Notes: generated by a model from the letters alone, not told the origin. A stretch of DNA of 64,000 nucleotides from Flavimaribacter sp039888615 (GCA_039888615.1 JBDQQS010000017.1), one strand, 5' to 3'. Positions 1 to 8,028 are shown, numbered from the stretch's first letter. Numbers and translations are program-made.

Positions 1-314
1 TCTGGATCGTGCTCGCTTATCTTGACGAGCAAGATCAAGCTCAGCGCTCCCATGTCGGAACAAGATTTTCTGAAGGTGTGATCAGAAAAGGCTCTTCATG
101 GATATTGATCGTGGTTGAAGGTCGAGACCGACGCCGCCCAGGAGGTTCTGACCACATATTGCAATGGGCCAGTAGGCGGTTGCGATGTGCGGTCTCCAAT
201 CAGGCACGGGCTTGATACGCGTTCGTGTCTAATATGGCGTGACCTGATCGAAGAACGGTTTCCATTTCCCAGTTTTAGCTTGGTAAGCTCTGCTTCTGGT
301 TGTGTTGGGGGATA
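1..314. other. Stretch inside mobile element without recognised gene
   Basis: This stretch lies downstream of the integrase stop codon. Short open frames run through it on both strands (for example 9-215 and 115-318 on the plus strand), but none has a protein family I recognise. Positions 10-35 hold two overlapping small inverted repeats (TGCTCG with CGAGCA, and ATCTTG with CAAGAT) that could form a hairpin. I see no copy of the tRNA-Ser 3' end here, so the far boundary of the element lies outside the window. Confidence 0.4.
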
Positions 315-1934
315 CTAAGTGGTTAGATTCGCTGCAGCAGACACTCCTTTTCGCCGAATCCTCCTTGCATCAGCAAGCTCTTCTGCTCTTTCAAACTCAG
401 GGGTCTCAGGCGTGAGTTGGTGTTCATAGTACGCTAAAAGCAGATCCTTTTCCTTCTCGGTTTCAAAATCAGAAGTTAGTAGATTTTGAAAAACTTCATC
501 GCGGCGCTGGTCTGTCATCTTGGCATAGTTGGTTTCAGTAATACGCTCATTTTCATGCCCCAGATTGTATGACCACGCCTTGCGCTGCTCCGGTGTGTGA
601 CAATAGTCGTCGCGGACCAGTTTCAGAAAATGCCGAGCTGAATGGGGATTGAAATGGGGTAGCGCAGCTTGAGCACAAGCCTTTTCAAAGGCACGCCTGA
701 TTGAATCGCCAGTTTTCCAGGGCATGATCGGCGTGCGGTTCGATTTAGAAAAATATTTCGGAGACAGAAGAAACTTGTCTGGTGGAAATAAGGCATCATT
801 CGAGGAGCAGCCAAGTCGATAAAGTTCCTCAATCCAGCCCTTTAGAATGTCAACGAACTGTTGTCCGATGGGAAACCAGACGTTGGTTTGACTCTTCTTG
901 TTCTTCACACGTTCGATAGTGGCATCCTGTGTGAGTTTCTTCTTGTCGACATCGATGGATTTCAAAATGAGTGAAGCAGTGGAATCTGAACGGGTACCAA
1001 ATAGAAAGGTTGCAACAATTATTGCACGATTTCTACGCTGTATCAGCGTTTTCGTCGGCATCTTAGTTATCAGCAAATCGACTTCTTCTCTGGTCGGGAT
1101 AGGACGAGGTTCAGGTTGAAGCGCAATATTGGTCAGATCCTTTGGGAGCAGGAAATACTCCCCGAGGATCTTGTTTATTTTTCGATATCCTTCTTGCTGG
1201 ACCAACCATTCAAAGTACTTTTTCAGATGCGAAGCACGATGCCGAACCGTGCTTCGGCTTAGATCATTCTGACCAGCGGAAATCAGATGCTTGCGATAAT
1301 TGCTGACATCTTCCGTTCTAATTTTGGACAGTGACTTGTCGTCATGAAATGCCAAGAAGTCACGGACAGAGGCCAGAAAAGCGTCGAGTGTTTGGGATGA
1401 ATATCGATCGGCGTATTGCTGAAAGGCGAAAATTGTTCGCTCATTCTCAAGGTTCCACTCAGGACGTATTGACCTGGAGTTTGTCCCAATACCAACTAGG
1501 AGCGCCCCTTTGTCTTCGTCTATCGTGTGCAAGCTTGTATTGAGTTTTTTGCATTCGCTGAGCGTGTCGCATTCTGTCTCACAGAGTATCTTCCTTAACC
1601 GCCCGTTACATTCCGGACATGTCGCTTGGGCTCGACAGTACCTTTCAGTATCAATGGTCAGCATAGATACATCCGGGAACACACGCGCCTTGCAGGTAAA
1701 GCATTTAAACTCACCCACGCGAAGCGGACGGTAGTTTCTGAGCGACCGCTGTTCGTGGAACCATTTGAGTTCGGCGCCACGGAAAATCTGCGGACGTCCT
1801 TGATCAATTGGACGAAGGCCGTCCTTAATCCAATTGCTCAGCGTATTGCGGCAAATGTCGTAAAGCTGAAGTACCTCTCCAACCGAATAGACCCGATTGC
1901 CCTTTGGTCGGACGGAATGGTAGGCCCGGGACAT
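315..1934 (-). CDS. Tyrosine recombinase (integrase) with N-terminal HTH and zinc ribbon
   Basis: A 539-residue site-specific recombinase, expected to integrate and excise the element whose edge is seen here. Residues about 14-65 look like a MerR/AlpA-type helix-turn-helix (YSVGEVLQLYDICRNTLSNW). Residues 78-109 carry a CxxC...CxxC zinc ribbon (Cys78, Cys81, Cys106, Cys109). Residues about 163-255 fit a SAM-like core-binding domain. The C-terminal half has the catalytic set of phage integrases: Arg315 (GTRSDS), His431-x-x-Arg434 (HSAR), His460 (LGH) and the nucleophile Tyr470 (TNYAKM). The ATG overlaps the TAA of an upstream 68-residue frame (TAATG), and GGATGGGACGGGA precedes it. The gene lies downstream of the AlpA-like regulator on the same strand and close to a tRNA-Ser 3' end, a usual integration target. 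The recombinase family is sure; the role of the N-terminal domains is inferred. Confidence 0.9.
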   Translation of the reverse strand: MSRAYHSVRPKGNRVYSVGEVLQLYDICRNTLSNWIKDGLRPIDQGRPQIFRGAELKWFHEQRSLRNYRPLRVGEFKCFTCKARVFPDVSMLTIDTERYCRAQATCPECNGRLRKILCETECDTLSECKKLNTSLHTIDEDKGALLVGIGTNSRSIRPEWNLENERTIFAFQQYADRYSSQTLDAFLASVRDFLAFHDDKSLSKIRTEDVSNYRKHLISAGQNDLSRSTVRHRASHLKKYFEWLVQQEGYRKINKILGEYFLLPKDLTNIALQPEPRPIPTREEVDLLITKMPTKTLIQRRNRAIIVATFLFGTRSDSTASLILKSIDVDKKKLTQDATIERVKNKKSQTNVWFPIGQQFVDILKGWIEELYRLGCSSNDALFPPDKFLLSPKYFSKSNRTPIMPWKTGDSIRRAFEKACAQAALPHFNPHSARHFLKLVRDDYCHTPEQRKAWSYNLGHENERITETNYAKMTDQRRDEVFQNLLTSDFETEKEKDLLLAYYEHQLTPETPEFERAEELADARRIRRKGVSAAANLTT

Positions 1935-2140
1935 TATCCCGTCCCATCCTGCGCCTGACTATCCAGCAAGTAGTTGCATGCAAAGCATAAACTACTCGCA
2001 GCTTGTGAACGATCATTTCTGCGGAAATATCCAAAGTCGAGTGTTGACGGCGCATGACAGAATGCCGAACCTGAGGCCCGCCAACTTGACTGCGACTGCC
2101 AGGACAAAGGTCCAAGCGCTAACTTCTGGTCCTTGATCAC
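1934..2140 (-). CDS. Possible small protein coupled between alpA-like gene and integrase
   Basis: A 68-codon frame that starts with GTG inside the stop of the AlpA-like gene (GTGA) and ends with a TAA that overlaps the integrase ATG (TAATG). This exact nesting is what translational coupling looks like and is the main reason to list it. The product is rich in Ser, Gln and Arg with two Cys and resembles no family I know. A competing frame (2115-1825) overlaps it on the same strand. It may instead be an untranslated spacer, in which case the integrase would have its own ribosome site (GGATGGG). Low confidence. Confidence 0.3.
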   Translation of the reverse strand: MIKDQKLALGPLSWQSQSSWRASGSAFCHAPSTLDFGYFRRNDRSQAASSLCFACNYLLDSQAQDGTG

Positions 2141-2544
2141 GCCCGACGTTCCAGACCATTTTCGAATACTTGGATCTCAGATTCTCGCCATCGGGTAGTG
2201 CCAGGCGACAGCTTGATTGGTTGGGGAAAGCCAGGAGTGCTTTTGGTCCAGCGCCAAATCGTGGCCTTGGATACGTTAAATCGCTCGCAAAGATCGAGAA
2301 CGCTAAGGTAGATTACCGGTGAAGGCCGCAGGCCAAGATTCGGCACATGGACAGTCCGCGAGGGTGGGATGTCCACCGGGATTGCAGCGGGCGTTTCGTC
2401 TTCTAAAGTATGTAAAGCAGCTTCTTTCTCTTTATCGAAGCTGGTGGACTGATCCGAGCTGTCAGCCTGTTGTCCGGCCGGGTTAGAACTCAGCAGCTTT
2501 CCAAAAAGTTCAGATTGTTCTGGTGATGGGTGTATTCGAGACAT
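2137..2544 (-). CDS. AlpA-family helix-turn-helix regulator (excisionase-like)
   Basis: A 135-residue protein whose C-terminal 55 residues match the AlpA / prophage regulatory family: a winged HTH with LSVLDLCERFNVSKATIWRW followed by the typical FPQPIKL and RWRESEI segments (about residues 80-125). AlpA proteins activate integrase genes or act as recombination directionality factors of islands. The N-terminal 70 residues are polar and probably disordered. I chose the second ATG (2544) because GGAG sits five bases before it inside the longer frame; the upstream ATG at 2556 has no ribosome site. The gene overlaps the next frame by four bases (GTGA) and leads into the integrase, so a small integration/excision operon is likely. 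Confidence 0.75.
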   Translation of the reverse strand: MSRIHPSPEQSELFGKLLSSNPAGQQADSSDQSTSFDKEKEAALHTLEDETPAAIPVDIPPSRTVHVPNLGLRPSPVIYLSVLDLCERFNVSKATIWRWTKSTPGFPQPIKLSPGTTRWRESEIQVFENGLERRA

Positions 2545-2556
2545 GCTTGCTCCCAT

Positions 2557-2569
2557 GCTGCAAAGCAGC
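2557..2569. promoter_or_regulatory. Inverted repeat upstream of alpA-like gene
   Basis: GCTGC-AAA-GCAGC, a perfect 5-bp inverted repeat with a 3-base spacer, lies just before the start region of the AlpA-like gene. It could be an operator for AlpA or the integrase HTH, or a small hairpin in the leader. Function is inferred from position only. The DNA from 2570 to 2822 is A/T-rich and contains no convincing gene. Confidence 0.25.
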
Positions 2570-2822
2570 GTTTGGAGCCCAGCACGTCCTGCGCAGAGGC
2601 TTTGTTAAATATCGGTATCAATGTGACTGATTCATACTCAGACTGCAACATTCGGCATCATTTGAAGTCAGATCGTAAACTTCGATGTCTCAGGCCACTC
2701 TGTTAAAAGCACCGTCATGGCAATAAGCCAAGACAGCCAAAGAGCAATTGTGGGGCTAAATGATGGGTCGTACGTTTGTCATTTAAAAATTATTTTATTT
2801 TACAATTACTTATAGTTATTTC

Positions 2823-2850
2823 TGGCGGAGAGAGAGGGATTCGAACCCTC
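2823..2850. other. Probable attachment site (attL/attR) at tRNA-Ser 3' end
   Basis: The T arm and acceptor 3' half of the tRNA-Ser gene border the element that carries the AlpA-like regulator and the integrase. Tyrosine recombinases commonly integrate in tRNA 3' ends and duplicate this segment at the far end of the element. The second copy is not in the window, so the length of the core site is unknown; the interval given is only the likely core. Confidence 0.4.
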
Positions 2851-2912
2851 GAGACGGTTTCCCGCCTACACACTTTCCAGGCGTGCGCCTTCGACCACTC
2901 GGCCACCTCTCC
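2823..2912 (-). tRNA. tRNA-Ser (anticodon GGA)
   Basis: A 90-nt class II tRNA with encoded CCA. The acceptor stem GGAGAGG pairs with TCTCTCC, the T arm is GAGGG-TTCGAAT-CCCTC, the D arm contains GGCCGAGTGG, and the anticodon loop CTGGAAA gives GGA (plus-strand 2876-2878), reading UCC/UCU. The long variable arm is typical of tRNA-Ser. The gene is transcribed leftwards, so its 3' end faces the integrase module; the tRNA is intact, as expected when an element restores the 3' end of its target. Confidence 0.95.
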
Positions 2913-3164
2913 GCAATATGCCGGGCAGGCCCTGTGGGACTTCTTCCGGAACGGCGCGCACTATAGTCAAGACGAAATCAGGATCAACCAGAATCTCGCG
3001 CGAAGATGACAGAAATGACACAGCCACAAACCGGCCGCCGGCCGGCGTCGGCAGAACTGGCGCATTTGCGCGTAACCGTAACGTCACTGTTTCGATTTCA
3101 AGTATGGCCGACATGGTTTAAGACTTGGATGAGATCCTATATGGAAGTGCAACGGAGCCAAAAT

Positions 3165-3482
3165 ATGAGATTTCTGCTTCGCGCCATCAGCTTGCTGGCC
3201 CTGATCATGGCCGTGATAACCGGCGTGCAGGACGCCATCAAATCGGTGGCCTCTTCGCAGATCGTGATCACATCGCTCGGATCAGCATGGTACAATGTCA
3301 GCCCGGATACGCTCACCCAGAGCCAATCGCTTATCCAGGGTCACCTGCACCCCGACCTGTGGGATCCGGTGATGCAATGGATATTGATGCAGCCGGCCTG
3401 GGCCGTGTTTCTGGCGATTGCGCTATTCTTCTATCTCATCGCATGGCGCCGGCCAAAACCGGCCGGGCGCTTCTCCGTCTGA
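3165..3482 (+). CDS. Small two-helix membrane protein, unknown function
   Basis: A 105-residue protein with a hydrophobic N-terminal helix (residues about 2-22, LLRAISLLALIMAV) and a second near the C-terminus (WAVFLAIALFFYLIAW), joined by a polar, probably periplasmic loop with WDPVMQWILMQP. The open frame extends upstream to 3006, but ATG 3165 has GGAG seven bases before it and starts directly at the first helix, so I use it. The gene ends 14 bases before msrA and is probably cotranscribed. I do not recognise a named family. Confidence 0.65.
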   Translation: MRFLLRAISLLALIMAVITGVQDAIKSVASSQIVITSLGSAWYNVSPDTLTQSQSLIQGHLHPDLWDPVMQWILMQPAWAVFLAIALFFYLIAWRRPKPAGRFSV

Positions 3483-3496
3483 CAAGGAGCCGTATA

Positions 3497-4153
3497 ATGT
3501 TCACTGACCTCTTTTCGAAACGCCACAAGCTGGAAATGCCCACGCAGGCCGATGCATTGCCGGGTCGCGACACGCCGCTGCAGACGGCAGAAAGCCATTT
3601 TGTCAACGGGCGCGCTCTCAAGGGTCCCTATCCCGACGGCATGAAGACGGCGATGTTCGCCATGGGCTGTTTCTGGGGCGTTGAGCGGATTTTCTGGACA
3701 CTCGGCGGTGTGTGGATAACGGCGGTGGGCTACGCCGGAGGCATAACGCCCAACCCGACCTACGAGGAAACCGTCACCGGCATGACCGGCCACGCCGAAG
3801 TGGTGCTAGTCGTCTATGATCCGGAAAGAATTTCCTACGAAGAATTGCTGACTGTATTCTGGGAAAGTCACGATCCGACACAAGGCATGCGCCAAGGCAA
3901 CGACATCGGGACCACCTACCGATCGGCAATCTACGCCTCCGACGATGCACAGCTTGCAGCGGCCGAAAAGAGCCGAAAGGACTATCAGGCCGCTCTCGAC
4001 AAGGCCGGATTCGGTTGTTCCATCACCACTGAAATCGAAAAGGCGCCCGTGTTTTATTTCGCCGAAGACTACCACCAGCAATTTTTGGCAAAGAATCCCA
4101 ACGGCTATTGCGGTGTCAGGGGAACCGGCGTCGCCTGCCCGATTGGGGTGTAA
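3497..4153 (+). CDS. msrA: Peptide-methionine (S)-S-oxide reductase MsrA
   Basis: Reduces the S-epimer of methionine sulfoxide in proteins, with thioredoxin as electron source. The 218-residue product has the catalytic motif GCFWGVE (Cys58), the GYAGG and GHAEVV segments and a C-terminal region with Cys205 and Cys214, suitable as resolving cysteines. The N-terminal ~45 residues (MFTDLFSKRHKLEMP) form the extension typical of longer MsrA proteins. ATG 3497 has AAGGAG seven bases upstream; the open frame upstream of it belongs to the preceding gene read in another frame. The protein appears cytoplasmic, without a signal peptide. Confidence 0.95.
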   Translation: MFTDLFSKRHKLEMPTQADALPGRDTPLQTAESHFVNGRALKGPYPDGMKTAMFAMGCFWGVERIFWTLGGVWITAVGYAGGITPNPTYEETVTGMTGHAEVVLVVYDPERISYEELLTVFWESHDPTQGMRQGNDIGTTYRSAIYASDDAQLAAAEKSRKDYQAALDKAGFGCSITTEIEKAPVFYFAEDYHQQFLAKNPNGYCGVRGTGVACPIGV

Positions 4154-4154
4154 A

Positions 4155-4206
4155 GCATAATTGCGCATTTCATGGGCCTCAGAGGCCTTTGCCTGCATTT
4201 TATGCG
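4155..4206. other. Nested inverted repeats after msrA
   Basis: GGCCTC-A-GAGGCC (4175-4187) lies inside an outer pair GCATAA / TTATGC (about 4155 and 4201). This could be a weak transcription end for msrA or a structured leader of the next gene. There is no proper T-tract, so I do not call it a terminator. Confidence 0.25.
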
Positions 4207-4331
4207 TGATTCTTGCCATGAGCCATGCAAGGATACGCCAAGGCCGGCGGCGCACAGCGCAATGGCCCGCCGCAACCGGACTGGCGGTGCGGAAACCAAT
4301 AACGAATGGAACAACGACAGGGTTGGTCACA

Positions 4332-5324
4332 ATGAAGCGTACACTTCTCAGCATGTTTGCACTCGCCGCGATGTCGGCCACGGCTTTGGCCGCCGATATC
4401 AAACCGGCGATCATCTATGACCTCGGGGGAAAATTCGACAAGTCATTTAACGAGTCCGCCTATAACGGCGCGGAGAAGTTCAAGGAAGAAACCGGTATCG
4501 AATACCGGGAATTCGAAATCCAGAACGATGCGCAGCGTGAGCAGGCACTCCGCCGCTTCGCCCGCGACGGCAACAATCCGATTGTCATGGCCGGCTTTTC
4601 CTGGGCAGCCGCACTCGAAGACGTCGCGGCAGACTATCCGGACATCAATTTCGCGATCATCGACATGGTCGTCGACAAGCCGAATGTCCGCTCGGTCGTC
4701 TACAAGGAGCAGGAAGGCTCCTATCTCGTGGGCGTGATGGCCGCCATGGCGTCCGAAGGCGACACGGTGAGCTTCATCGGCGGCATGGATATTCCGCTGA
4801 TTCGCAAATTCGCCTGTGGCTACAAGGGTGGCGTGATGGCCACCAAGGAAAACGCGAAAGTTCTCGAAGCCATGACCGGCGACACGCCGGAAGCCTGGAA
4901 CAACCCGGTCAAGGGCGGCGAGATCACCAAGTCGCAAATCGCCCAGGGTTCTGACGTCATCTACGCCGCCGCCGGCGGAACCGGCATCGGCGTTTTGCAG
5001 GCGGCCGCCGACGAAGGAAAACTCGGCATCGGCGTCGACTCCAACCAGAACGGTCTGCAGCCCGGGCACGTGCTTACCTCCATGCTGAAGCGCGTGGACG
5101 TCGCCGTCTACAACGCCTTCAAGGACGCGCAGGAAGACAAGTTCACCTATGGATTCAACGTTCTGGGTCTCGCCGAAAACGGCGTGGACTACGCCATGGA
5201 TGAAAACAATGCGCCGCTGGTGAGCCAGGACATGCGCGACGCCGTTGAACAGGCGAAGTCGGACATCATTGAAGGCAAGATCGTCGTGCACGACTACATG
5301 TCGGACGAAAGTTGCCCCTATTGA
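4332..5324 (+). CDS. BMP-family ABC transporter substrate-binding protein
   Basis: A 331-residue periplasmic binding protein of the basic membrane protein family (PnrA/BmpA/Med type), which usually binds nucleosides or purines. Residues 1-21 are a signal peptide (MKRTLLSMFALAAMSATALAA). The mature part starts KPAIIYDLGGKFDKSFNESAYNG, the family hallmark, followed by the NDAQREQALRRFA and GSYLVGVMAAM segments. No lipobox is visible, so the protein is probably soluble. ATG 4332 was chosen because the signal peptide starts there; a longer frame reaches 4161. No permease or ATPase gene lies nearby, so the transporter partners must be encoded elsewhere. It is followed by a strong terminator. Confidence 0.88.
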   Translation: MKRTLLSMFALAAMSATALAADIKPAIIYDLGGKFDKSFNESAYNGAEKFKEETGIEYREFEIQNDAQREQALRRFARDGNNPIVMAGFSWAAALEDVAADYPDINFAIIDMVVDKPNVRSVVYKEQEGSYLVGVMAAMASEGDTVSFIGGMDIPLIRKFACGYKGGVMATKENAKVLEAMTGDTPEAWNNPVKGGEITKSQIAQGSDVIYAAAGGTGIGVLQAAADEGKLGIGVDSNQNGLQPGHVLTSMLKRVDVAVYNAFKDAQEDKFTYGFNVLGLAENGVDYAMDENNAPLVSQDMRDAVEQAKSDIIEGKIVVHDYMSDESCPY

Positions 5325-5349
5325 TGGCATTCGACGACAAGTGATCATG

Positions 5350-5387
5350 AAAGCCGCCGGGCCGAAAGGCCCGGCGGCTTTCTTTTT
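5350..5387 (+). terminator. Rho-independent terminator after BMP gene
   Basis: A 14-bp stem (AAAGCCGCCGGGCC with GGCCCGGCGGCTTT) closed by a GAAA tetraloop and followed by TCTTTTT. It lies between the converging BMP and yraN genes; on the minus strand the T-run is poor, so it mainly serves the plus strand. Confidence 0.9.
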
Positions 5388-5758
5388 CAGAAGGCATTCG
5401 GAAAATGAACCGGCCAGCGACCCGGGATGACCGCTACGATGTCATAGCGCAGGGACAAGCGCGAAGCGTCCGATTGCCGTGAGAGCCATATATCGCCGGC
5501 GGCCGCAATGCGCCTGGCCGCGGTCGCTGTGACCGCATCGACGGCGGCCTGTTCGCTGGCGCGCGCCTTGACCTCCACAAAGACGGCCAGATCGCCCTTG
5601 CGCATGATGAGATCGACTTCGCCATGGCGGGTGCGATACCTCCGGGCGACCGGCCGATACCCTTTCAGGACAAGCGCCAGCGCAGCGAACCATTCACTCA
5701 AATGCCCTTTTCTGAAGGCCTTTCGACGAGCTGCGACGCCTGTTTTGCCGCCGTTCAC
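5387..5758 (-). CDS. YraN/UPF0102 family nuclease-like protein
   Basis: A 123-residue protein of the YraN family with an endonuclease-like PD-(D/E)xK fold: Glu47/Asp49 in HGEVDLI and Glu62-x-Lys64 in VFVEVKAR fit the metal site. The biochemical role of the family is poorly defined. The ATG overlaps the stop of rsmI (ATGA), and rsmI-yraN is a common gene pair. In many rhizobia the next gene is gshB; here the BMP gene follows instead on the opposite strand. Confidence 0.88.
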   Translation of the reverse strand: MNGGKTGVAARRKAFRKGHLSEWFAALALVLKGYRPVARRYRTRHGEVDLIMRKGDLAVFVEVKARASEQAAVDAVTATAARRIAAAGDIWLSRQSDASRLSLRYDIVAVIPGRWPVHFPNAF

Positions 5759-6678
5759 GCGCCGCCAGCCTTCATTGCGAGAAGCCGGCTGTAGAGCGAC
5801 TTGCGGGAGATGCCGGTCACCTTTGCGGCTTCAGTCGCCGCCTTTCCGGGCGCAAGGGTTTCGCCAAGTTCCCTGAGCAGACCATCGACATCGACTTCCT
5901 CCATCTCCCTGGCTTCGGGAGGACCGATCACGAGCACGATTTCGCCGCGCACATTGTCCGTCGCGGCATAGCGCAGGGCAAGCTCCTCCAGTTCGCCACG
6001 CCGGACTTCTTCATAGGTCTTTGTGAGTTCACGGCAAACCGCAGCCGGCCGGTCGCCGCCGAGCGTTTCGGCGCAGTCGACCAGCGACGCAGAGAGGCGC
6101 TTCGGCGACTCGAAGAAAACGAGTGTGCCCGGAATGCTCTTCAACTCGTTCAGCCTGTCGATCCGCGCCTTTTTGCGATTCGGCAGGAAGCCTGCGAACA
6201 GAAATGCGTCCGTCGGCATGCCGGAGGCGACGAGTGCGGCAAGCGGCGCCGAAGCGCCTGGAACCGGCGTCACCAGAATACCCGCCTCTATCGCCTGTTC
6301 GACTAGTCTGTATCCGGGATCGGAGACAAGCGGCGTTCCCGCATCAGAGACGAGAGCGACCGATTTGCCTTTTTCAAGTGCTGCAATCAGTGCCGGCCCG
6401 GCCTTCGCCGCATTGTGCTCATGATAGGCGAGCGGCCGCACGGAAATAGCGTATCGATCGAGCAGCTTCCGCGTAACGCGCGTATCCTCGCAGGCGACGA
6501 TGTCGGCCGCTGCAATGGTCTCCAGCGCACGTATCGTGATATCGCGAAGATTGCCGATTGGCGTGGCCACGAGGTAGAGGCCAGGCTCGATTATCCCTGC
6601 GGAAATTTCCTGCGATCCGATGTGAAAGCTGCCTGCCATGCGCCCTGGTTCCGCGATCCCGTCCTCTCGGTTTCGCAT
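5755..6678 (-). CDS. rsmI: 16S rRNA (cytidine-1402-2'-O)-methyltransferase RsmI
   Basis: Methylates the 2'-O of C1402 in the decoding centre of 16S rRNA. The 307-residue protein has the tetrapyrrole-methylase fold: GLYLVATPIGNLRDIT at the start of the domain, CEDTRVT, SDAGTPLVSDPGYRL and VFFESPKR, and the C-terminal HTH-like extension (GISRKSLYSRLLAMK). About 28 residues precede the domain; a later ATG at MAGSFHIG is possible. It overlaps yraN by four bases. It is divergent from the LpoA-like lipoprotein gene, a conserved alphaproteobacterial arrangement. Confidence 0.93.
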   Translation of the reverse strand: MRNREDGIAEPGRMAGSFHIGSQEISAGIIEPGLYLVATPIGNLRDITIRALETIAAADIVACEDTRVTRKLLDRYAISVRPLAYHEHNAAKAGPALIAALEKGKSVALVSDAGTPLVSDPGYRLVEQAIEAGILVTPVPGASAPLAALVASGMPTDAFLFAGFLPNRKKARIDRLNELKSIPGTLVFFESPKRLSASLVDCAETLGGDRPAAVCRELTKTYEEVRRGELEELALRYAATDNVRGEIVLVIGPPEAREMEEVDVDGLLRELGETLAPGKAATEAAKVTGISRKSLYSRLLAMKAGGA

Positions 6679-6780
6679 ACTTTGCCTGCTGCTGGCAATT
6701 GCCAGGCCGGCGACCCGCTGCCCCCTTTACCGCTGGTATTTTAATCAATACTAATCGTTCGGATCGCCATTGGCGAAACG

Positions 6781-8028
6781 ATGGGGGACTGGGGATTGCG
6801 GGATATACCGAAACGGGCGTTCGCTCGCCTTACGGGGTTGAGCATTGCGACCGTCGCCTTGGCGCTCGCTTCATGCCAGCAGACGGTCAATTACGGCCTG
6901 CCCACGGATATCCAGCAGGAACCCGCGTTCCAGGCAACAAGTTTACCAGAAAAGACAGGTCCCGCGCTGGGGGAAGTGCTGGGCTCCGGTCCGACGCGCG
7001 TCGCCATGCTTCTGCCGCTGTCGGCGCCGGGAAATGGCGCGCGGGTCGCCGCCGAGTATCGCAACGCCGCTGAACTGGCGCTGGAGACGCGCGGCGAGCA
7101 CACGATGGAACTTGTCATCAAGGACACCGGCGGCACCCCGCAAGGCGCGCGAGCGCGCGCCGAAGAGGCATTGCGCGAAGGCGCAGCTCTCGTGCTTGGT
7201 CCGGTCTTCTCAACCAGCGTCGCCTCGGCCGCAAGCGTCACCCGACCCGGCAAGCGGTACGCAATCGCATTTTCCTCTGATCCGACAGCCGCTTCGCCTG
7301 GCGTCTACCTGATGTCGTTCCTGCCAAGCCAGGTTGTCGACCGGGTCATTTCCTATTCTGTGAGTATCGGATCTCCGTCCATCGCTGCGATTCTGCCGGA
7401 AGGCGCCTATGGCGCGCTTGTCGAGCAACAGTTGCGCGCTTCTCTGAAACAGCGCGGCGGCAGGCTGACCGGAGTTTCCTACTATCGCTATGACAATCAG
7501 TCTCTGGTTACCGCCGTAGAGCAGCTTCTTCCTGCGATCGAGGAGGCTGATGCGATTTTCCTTCCCGATGGGGGCCAGGCGCCCACAGCGCTTGCGCGGG
7601 TTCTCCAGTCGGAAGGCGTAAACCTCCTCGAAAAGCGCCTGATTGGCACAGGGCAGTGGCGGTCGTCCGATCTGAAATCCGCCTATCTACAGGGCGGTAT
7701 CTTTGCTGATATGGACGAGACCTATTTTACGCCGTTTCGTGAAAACTATCGCGAGAAATTTGGCGCCGACCCGACCGTCAACGGCGGTCTTGGCTTTGAT
7801 TCGGTGATGCTGGCCGCCGATCTGTTGGCCTCCGGAAACCCTGAAGCGCTATCGCGTTCGAATCTCGAAAACAACCGCGGATATCTCGGCGTCACAGGCG
7901 CCTACCGTTTTCTGCCGGACGGTCTCAGTTCGCGAAGCCTCGCCATCTACCAGATACAGGAAGGCGCGACGGTCGTTCTCCAGCCGGCGCCCGCCCATCC
8001 TGGCGCCATCACCACGGCCCAATACTGA
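6781..8028 (+). CDS. Penicillin-binding protein activator (LpoA-like) lipoprotein
   Basis: A 415-residue lipoprotein with a lipobox (LALASC, Cys32) behind an N-terminal hydrophobic segment. The rest is a type I periplasmic-binding fold (VAMLLPLSAPGNGARVAAEYRNAAELAL; LVLGPVFSTSVASAA; GGLGFDSVMLAADLL), as in the C-terminal domain of LpoA, an outer-membrane activator of PBP1a. The TPR-like N-terminal domain of enteric LpoA is absent, which is usual for alphaproteobacteria. Divergent from rsmI. An amino-acid ABC binding protein is the alternative reading, but the lipobox and neighbours favour the peptidoglycan role. Confidence 0.85.
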   Translation: MGDWGLRDIPKRAFARLTGLSIATVALALASCQQTVNYGLPTDIQQEPAFQATSLPEKTGPALGEVLGSGPTRVAMLLPLSAPGNGARVAAEYRNAAELALETRGEHTMELVIKDTGGTPQGARARAEEALREGAALVLGPVFSTSVASAASVTRPGKRYAIAFSSDPTAASPGVYLMSFLPSQVVDRVISYSVSIGSPSIAAILPEGAYGALVEQQLRASLKQRGGRLTGVSYYRYDNQSLVTAVEQLLPAIEEADAIFLPDGGQAPTALARVLQSEGVNLLEKRLIGTGQWRSSDLKSAYLQGGIFADMDETYFTPFRENYREKFGADPTVNGGLGFDSVMLAADLLASGNPEALSRSNLENNRGYLGVTGAYRFLPDGLSSRSLAIYQIQEGATVVLQPAPAHPGAITTAQY

